Program-made: the position numbers and the translations under genes | Shown here: positions 57,501 through 64,000 of the stretch, one piece after another | How positions within the stretch are numbered: position 1 is the first letter of the stretch | Layout of the letters: each line of letters starts with the position of its first letter | DNA from: Chlamydomonas reinhardtii | Lineage: Eukaryota > Chlorophyta > Chlorophyceae > Chlamydomonadales > Chlamydomonadaceae | Reading direction: 5' to 3' | Length of the DNA: 64,000 nucleotides | Assembly (NCBI RefSeq): GCF_000002595.2 | Contig: NC_057005.1 | Location: forward strand, 2,474,880 to 2,538,879 | Notes under the pieces: model-generated | Seen by the model: the letters and a program-made list of their open reading frames with translations, nothing else | Told to the model about the DNA's origin: nothing | Database searches by the model: none

Positions 57501-60500
57501 ACTCATGCAGGTGCGGGCTGCGGCTGCGGGGGAGGGCAAGTTGCTACAGGGGTCTGATACAGAATGCGGCATTGCGATAGCATACAAGCGGACTGACATT
57601 CACATAAGTTGGTTTTGGATCAACAGACGGCGGTGCCACGTGTTGCAACGTTTTTCCGTACCTGCCGAACCACTTCTTAACAGGGTGATGAGCTGAAGCT
57701 GCGTCACAAGAACGCGAGCAACCGCGGGGCGTGGGAGGCGCTGGGCCATGTGCTCACATACCAGCAGAGCGAGGAGGTGTGCCTGGAGTTGTTCACAAAC
57801 GTGAGTGTGGCCCGCAAGTGCAGTGGCGCTATTCAATTGGCAGCGCTTCATGGGTCTCCAGCCACCGCTCGTCGCCTCAGCAGCACACCGGTATTCGGCA
57901 GTGCGAGCTTGAGCGTGCGTTCTTCGTTGATTGTTGAATATGGTGCAACACCCGGTCAACCTCATGGACTTGTCCAAGAGCCAAGGGCCCCTGCCAGCCG
58001 CTGACCAATATGCGCCCGCCGCTCACGAACTAAACGTGTAGGATGTGCCCGAGGACTGCACTGTCGGCTTCAGTGTGGACTTTGTGTGGCGCGGCACCAG
58101 CTTTGACCGCATGCGCAACGCGCTCAACACCTTCCGCAAGTACTCCGCATCCATTTCGGGTGCGTGCCCCGGCATTGAACCTGCACGGGCGGCTACGTCA
58201 CTTGCGGACCGCTTCCTGACCCCTCATGTTCCGGATCCCTCCACCCGTAACCAATGTGCCGGATGCGTTAACCTGCCTCCCCGAGTGCCCCCAACGCGCC
58301 GCGTCCTTCCCCGCTCGTCATTCCTTCTCCACCGCCATCCAACTACGGCGTTCATGCCTGGAACCCCCGCCCCACCAGGCTACCTGTACCACCTCATTCT
58401 GGGCCACCCGGTGGAGTCCGTGACGCTCAAGATCCCGCTGCCCAAGGCCGGTCTGGGCGTGCCCTCGCTGCCCGAGCTCAACCACAGCCAGCTGCACGCC
58501 GTCAAGTCCGTGCTGCAGCAGCCGCTGTCGCTCATCCAGGTGCGGTGGGGCCCGGGGGACTGGAAGCTTCGCCGCGTGGGTTTGGAAAATGCCGCGGGTA
58601 AGCCGTATCCTGTCGCGTGACTTACAGTAGTTCTGAGTTGCTGGGCTTGCTAGCATAATGCCTTGGCATGCATTATTAACCCCCGATTACACCTACACTT
58701 GCCGCCTATCCCGCCGTCAACATGCGTCACGTGCTCCACAGGGCCCTCCCGGCACGGGCAAGACGGTGACCAGTGCGGCCATCGTGTACCACCTGGCGCA
58801 CAGCGGCACGGGCCAGGTGCTGGTGGCGGCGCCCTCCAACGTGGCGGTGGACCAGCTGGCGCACAAGATGGACCAGACCGGGCTCAAGGTGGTGCGCCTG
58901 TGCGCCAAGACGCGCGAGGCGGTGGCGTCGCCGGTGGAGCACCTCACGCTGCACTATCAGGTGCATGGCTGCGTGCTCGTGGGTGTCGTGAATGCGCATG
59001 CCGTATGTAACACACGGCATAGGGGCGGAAGCGCGCTTACATCTTGCTGGCCCTGCAACCTCCCGTTCTTCTGCCTGCTGTACCGTACCGTCATTCGGAC
59101 TGCCCATCGCTCTTTCACTGCGTGCGCCAGGTGACGCACATGGCTGTGCCTGAGGGCGAGCGGCTGCGCAAGCTGCTGGCGCTGCGGGGCGCGCAGGGCG
59201 GCCTGAACGCCAGCGACGAGAAGGAGCTCAAGAGCCTGCGGCGGCGGCTGGAGATGGAGGTGCTGGAGAACGCCGACGTGGTGTGCACCACATGCGTGGG
59301 CGCAGGCGACCCGCGCCTGTCGCACTTCCGTTTCCAGCACGTGAGTAGAGGGGTTGGGGCACGGGGCGGGAGACGCGGCTGAGTGGCTGACGCTGGCCCC
59401 TCTGCAATTCTGCATCCTGGGTATGGTTGGGGCTCTGGCGGCTGAAAGTATGATGTGCGCTTCAAATGTGCGGTGCAGGTGCTAATTGACGAGAGCACCC
59501 AGGCCGCGGAGCCGGAGTGCCTCATTCCCATGGTGCTGGGAGCCAAGCAGGTGCGTGTAGTGCTGAGCTTAGCACCGCATGGTCCTCCGTCTTGCGAGCA
59601 GCGCATCTCATGACGCCTGCTCCCGCTTGCTTCTGTTGCCTCACTCCCGCCTGCGCTCCCACTGCTCCCCACCCCCGCCCTCGGCCCTGCCCCTCCGCCG
59701 CCCCGCCCGCAGGTGATCCTGGTGGGCGACCACTGCCAGCTGGGTCCGGTCATCATGTGCAAAAAGGCGGCGGAGGCGGGGCTGTGCCAGTCGCTGTTCG
59801 AGCGCCTGCGCCTGCTGGGCGTCAAGCCGATCCGCCTGCAGGTGGGAAGACTGGAAAGCCGGGCCGTGCGTGGTGCCGAGCTGCAGACCTCCACAGCCAC
59901 GATTTGCCAGGCCGCCGGGTTGGGCTGGGCTGGGCTGGTAGCATGTCGACAACACTGCCTTTGCAATGTTGCCTTGGCGTACCACTGAGATCGCCCGCAT
60001 CGCTGGCCTGCTCCGCCACCCTTCCCACAACCCGCAGGTCCAGTACCGGATGCACCCCTGCCTGTCGGAGTTCCCCTCCAACACCTTCTACGAGGGCACG
60101 CTGCAGAACGGCACGGGCATGGGCGAGCGGCGGCTGGCGGGCGTGGACTTCCCCTGGCCCAACCCCGACAAGCCCATGATGTTCTGGGTGCAGCTGGGCG
60201 CGGAGGAGATCAGCGCCAGCAGTGAGAAGGGGCTGGGGGTAGCCGTCCGTGGACAACGCGAGCAAGGAACGGGGAGGCAGGGGTCCCAAACCATTCTTGA
60301 GTCTAGAGGGAAGCCACTGCTGTTGGTGGTGCTGCCCTTATGGCTGGACTAGGCCGAAAGGGCACGGGAGCGGAAGCGCGGCACGCTGCCGATGCATCCG
60401 GTGTATGTAGTATGCTACCCGGCCAACAAGTGTACATTCTGCAGCGTTTTGACGTGGGTGGTATCGCCAATGCAGGCACCTCGTACCTGAACCGCACGGA

Positions 60501-62589
60501 GGCGGCGGCAGTGGAGAAGGTGGTGACGCGCTTCCTGCAGAACGGCATGAGCCCGGCCCAGATTGGCGTCATCACGCCGTACGAGGGCCAGCGCGCGCAC
60601 GTGGTGTCGGTCATGGTGCGCAACGGCACGGCCCGGCAGGACCTGTACAAGGAGATTGAGGTGAGAGCAATTTGGTCGTGTGCTGCTTGTGCGTGCGGGG
60701 CATGAGATTTGATAATGCTCTGTCCCCCAGACGCTCGTATTTCAAAGGGCGCCCACAACATTGCTGCTGGCCTGTCTCGTGGCCAACTTCCTACCGCATC
60801 CTGATGGGAACACGTGCGCGCGTGTGCGTAGGTGTCGAGTGTGGACGCGTTCCAAGGCCGCGAGAAGGACATCATCGTGCTGTCGTGCGTGCGCTCCAAT
60901 GAGCACTCCTCCATCGGCTTTCTGTCCGACCCGCGCCGCCTCAACGTGGCGCTCACCCGTGCGCGCTTCGGGTGAGTTGCTCTCTACCGTACTGATTCTT
61001 TCGACAGGCCAACTCCTTATGCCTCATGCCTGCAATCCATGCCCTTGTCTAGAATTACGCCGCATGATATCGGTTTCGCTTACCGTAAATAACCGCCTAA
61101 CCTCCCTCGGGGTTTTCCTCCCTCCACAGCCTGGTGGTGCTGGGCAACCCGCGCGTGCTGTCGCGCCAGCCGCTGTGGAACAGCTTGCTGCAGTACTTCA
61201 AGGAGCACGGCTGCCTGGCGGAGGGGCCGCTCACAAACCTCAAAGCCTCCATGGTGCAGCTGCACAAGCCCAAGCGGGTGAGGGCGGACGCCGCACCCAC
61301 TCGGTCCGGCCCACATGTTTTGCCACCTGCTTCAAGGGGTTGGACGCTCTTACCGTTGTACAACTAGGGATACTGAATATACCATGGCTACACCTTCCTT
61401 GCTGTGCAGGTGTTTGACCGCATGTCGTTCGGGGTGGGTGCACTCACCACCAACCGCTTCCAGCCGCCCGAGAAGGTCGGCGACCCACTGCCGCCCAAGG
61501 CCTCGCCTGGATACGGCCCCGTGGGCGCCGGCGCGCCAGGCGCCGGCGCGCCTTCGGGGCAGCAGCTGCAGTTTGCAGCTGTGCCGCCCACCGGCGGCGC
61601 GGCAGCGGCGGGTGGCAGTGGCGCGGCTGCGAACGGCGGCGGCAACCGGTATTCATCACGTGCCGCTACCGGAGGCATGGCAGGGCGCGGCAGCGGTGCT
61701 GCGGGCGGGGCCGCGACTGCGGCGGCGGTGGCCGCGGCAGCGGGCCGGGCTGGCGCGAGCCAGACGTTTATGCCCTTCGCTGCGCCCACATACAGCATTC
61801 CCGCGCCTACGGCGCGAGGCAAGGTAAGCTCCATTCGGAATACTAGTACAGTCACACGTATCATTCGCCGTACGCGCCTGCGCGTGTGTGGCCAGTCTAC
61901 CATGTTTACGGTACACCTCATCATGGCGCCCGCCCTCGCTCTGCGCTCACGGCAACGCTTGCAGGGGCCGCGCGGCGACGCGACGGCTTCCCAGGCCGCC
62001 AGCGACCTGTCCCTGCCCGGCGTCTACACGCAGCCCGCCGCGGTGGCAGGCGGCACCACGCAGGGCACCCTGCCCGCCACACAGGCCATAACGGGCCTAG
62101 GCGGGGCCTCGCAGCTGGCCGGCGGCGCAGCCGCGGCCGCGCTGCCGTACGGCTTCACCGCCGACTTCAGCCAGACCAGTGGCTACGGTGGCTTGGGGGC
62201 GGCGGGCGTGGGCATGGGCATGGGCGTGGGCACGCTGGGCGGGCTGCCGGGCCTGGGCCTGGGCGGTGATGTGGACTTCAACAGCCAGGTGGATAACTTC
62301 CTGCTGAGCCAAGGCTTCGGCAACGAGACGCAGTTCCTGGATGCGGCCACTGGCGAGTTCCTGGGCGGCTTCGGCGGCGCGACGCAGGTGGGGCCAGAGG
62401 GGCTTGGGAGGCGCGGTTGTAATGGCCGGCTGGAGCAATGGGTCATGCAATTTGTTGAACATAAGACGGGCATCAGGTTGCCCGTGCCCAGGGTGTTGAC
62501 CTACGACGGGGTTTGCGCCCTTGCGCTGGGTTTGTCCCAACATGCGTTGCGTCACCCCGTTGTGCGCTTGCTGATTGCAGGACCGATGA
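54576..62589 (+). CDS. UPF1: UPF1 RNA helicase (nonsense-mediated decay), 23 exons, 1,199 aa
   Basis: Exons: 54576-54713, 54931-55005, 55169-55225, 55488-55576, 55901-56009, 56194-56397, 56663-56761, 56987-57121, 57346-57510, 57684-57800, 58042-58159, 58379-58539, 58742-58960, 59131-59340, 59479-59550, 59713-59841, 60038-60221, 60476-60660, 60832-60971, 61130-61277, 61410-61823, 61965-62387, 62581-62589 (3,600 nt, in frame). UPF1 is the SF1 helicase at the centre of nonsense-mediated mRNA decay. The Cys/His domain (binds UPF2) starts near residue 117 ([18 protein letters not shown]). Helicase motifs: GPPGTGKT (490-497), Walker B LIDEST (Asp636-Glu637), [24 protein letters not shown] and NVALTRAR. 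The last ~190 residues carry eleven SQ/TQ pairs, the SMG1-type phosphosites. Exon 3 ends with a GC donor (CAG|GCAAGT). The last coding exon is nine bases (Asp-Arg-stop). Confidence 0.96.
56488..56577. repeat. 31-bp minisatellite, 2.9 copies, in a UPF1 intron
   Basis: Units begin at 56488, 56519 and 56550 (GGATGCGGGCACAAGTGCAT...). Copies 2 and 3 are identical over their overlap and copy 1 differs at two bases. They lie in the intron between UPF1 exons 6 and 7. Confidence 0.92.
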
Positions 62590-63910
62590 GCATGATAGGT
62601 AGCGGGGTTGCTTGGATGCATGGAGAGGCGCGCCATGGTGCTACCTATGCTGCAGCTTCGTGCGCAGTGCAGCAGGACGATCGGATCGGCAGATGCACAA
62701 AAAGAGAACTGCCTGATCCGCCGGCGCGAGCGAGTGGGCCGTGTCCGCAGCAGTCAACTCGGCCACCAGTTTGCAACAGAATCTGGCAGCGCTCATGCGC
62801 TCCCACCACGCACTCCCACAGCTGCACACCCGCCATTGCGAGGCAAGCGCTGCTACCATCCAGCAAGGGGGTGGTTGGAGGCACGCCTGGATTCTACTCA
62901 GGTGCGGACTACTGCGCACTTCGCAAGGCGCAAGCACAATTTGCAACCAAGCAGCGCCACGTGCCCAGACGCCGGTGCGGCGTACACGAAGCGCGATTCG
63001 CGCCTTCCTGATTGCCGCGGTGTATGCACCTGTCCCTGTTGCGCTGCGATTGCCACCTGAGCGCTTGAGTTGGCTCCCCATTGCAGCTGGCTGCGTGGCC
63101 TGTGCCGACGATGCAATCCTCAGTGAGCATGAAGAGGTTGCAATTTTATTGTTGGCGTTTGTTGAGGAAAGAGGGCTAGGCAGCTGGATGTGGTTGCTTC
63201 ACGACGCTGGCAAGGGAGTAGTCCTCGTGAAGCACTGGAGAAGTGGGCGGAGCCGGGAGCCCGGATGTCACTGCTTGGTGCCGGAACGCTGGCAAGCAGC
63301 CGAGGTAACATAGCGGAATGCGGCCTTTCGGTCGCATTGCATCACAACTGCCAATGGTAACACACATCGTGCTTGTCACGTCTTACAGCCCGGGTTGCGG
63401 TAATCGTAGTACCACAGTTCCACTGAGCACCACAGCTCCAGTCCAGGGCTGCATGTCACACGGCGCATTCAGTTGCTAGCCCTTTAAATTCATAGGGGTC
63501 GCAGCCACACTGGGGTTCGTGAATCCAAATTGGGCCTCGGCAGCACTCAATGGTCACTGTGCGCTTGCACATCCAGATCCCCTCTCAATCGTCGCAAGCA
63601 TACTGTCAGTACCGGTAGACTCAATACCCTATGTGCTTTCCACGTCCGGCAGTCCGTTCAGCCATAGCACCAGGTCATGTCAAAAGCAATGCCGAGTGAG
63701 CTGTAGCGCGAGGCCACGTCCCACCCACCTTGTCAGAATGTTACGTCAAGGCTGCAAGGCCATCATCCTCATGACAAGCCGCCATTTGCACGCGACGCGC
63801 AGTGCTCGACCTTCAAGCCCTGCTTTCATACCCACCACCCAACTGTGGTCCTTGGCCGGCCAACTACACCCCACATAGACCGACTCAACCTGACCACTTC
63901 ACAAAGCCGC
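62590..63910. other. Convergent 3' region, UPF1 (+) and tail-anchored gene (-)
   Basis: This 1.3-kb stretch should hold the UPF1 3' UTR and the 3' UTR of the minus-strand gene that starts beyond the right edge. A short hairpin-forming GAATGCGGCC/GGTCGCATTGC pair lies near 63315-63340. A plus-strand open frame ending at 63313 has a somewhat protein-like end, but no splice or start support. Confidence 0.5.
63382..63386 (-). terminator. Candidate poly(A) signal TGTAA for the right-edge gene
   Basis: TTACA on the plus strand lies about 525 nt past the stop codon at 63911. Confidence 0.4.
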
Positions 63911-64000
63911 TCACATCCACCCCAGCCACCGCAGCAGCAGCGCCAGCAGCACCACCACAACCGCCGCGATGAGCAGGATGTTCTTGCGCGCCCAGTCGCG
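63911..64000 (-). CDS. C-terminal end of a tail-anchored membrane protein (partial)
   Basis: Twenty-nine codons and a TGA are visible; the gene continues past the window edge. A short basic stretch (RDWARKN) is followed by a strongly hydrophobic span (ILLIAAVVVVLLALLLRW) that ends the protein (RWLGWM). That is the pattern of SNAREs and other tail-anchored proteins. No family can be assigned from this fragment, and whether an exon boundary lies just outside is unknown. Confidence 0.65.
   Translation of the reverse strand, partial: RDWARKNILLIAAVVVVLLALLLRWLGWM

Overview
The window looks like nuclear DNA of a volvocine green alga, Chlamydomonas or a close relative. It is GC-rich and intron-dense. 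It has TGTAA-type poly(A) signals, long Ala/Gly/Pro/Gln-rich insertions in otherwise conserved proteins, and plant-type genes (DEG9, FKBP42-like, plant cysteine oxidase, CYP51G, UPF1). Eleven complete protein genes and one partial gene can be modelled. For the ten spliced genes with a defined start and stop I resolved 91 introns by hand, and in every model the exons sum to a multiple of three.

Layout, left to right. 1456-5727 (-): DEG9-type serine protease. 6982-8999 (-): mitochondrial carrier of the SLC25A44/At5g15640 type. 9374-24246 (+): a giant, mostly low-complexity protein of about 4,640 residues that I cannot assign. 25287-25736 (-): small lysine-rich protein. 26409-29916 (-): intracellular LRR protein whose introns respect the repeat. 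30343-34828 (-): PQQ/beta-propeller type I membrane protein. 35582-38886 (-): tail-anchored FKBP-TPR immunophilin. 39537-43051 (-): plant cysteine oxidase, with a 1,480-bp hAT transposon in one intron. 43582-46963 (+): CYP51 sterol 14-demethylase. 49340-51533 (+): G3BP-like NTF2-RRM-RGG protein. 52713-53856 (-): small coiled-coil protein. 54576-62589 (+): UPF1 RNA helicase. 63911 to the right edge (-): C-terminal membrane anchor of a gene that continues outside the window.

Three gene pairs are head to head and could share promoter regions: carrier/giant protein (374 bp), cysteine oxidase/CYP51 (530 bp) and coiled-coil/UPF1 (719 bp). The genes do not form one pathway. Two local themes stand out: two O2-consuming enzymes back to back (PCO and CYP51), and two mRNA-fate proteins close together (G3BP-like and UPF1). 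The clearest structural discovery is the hAT element, with perfect 15-bp terminal repeats and a perfect 8-bp target duplication. The most puzzling locus is the giant disordered protein.
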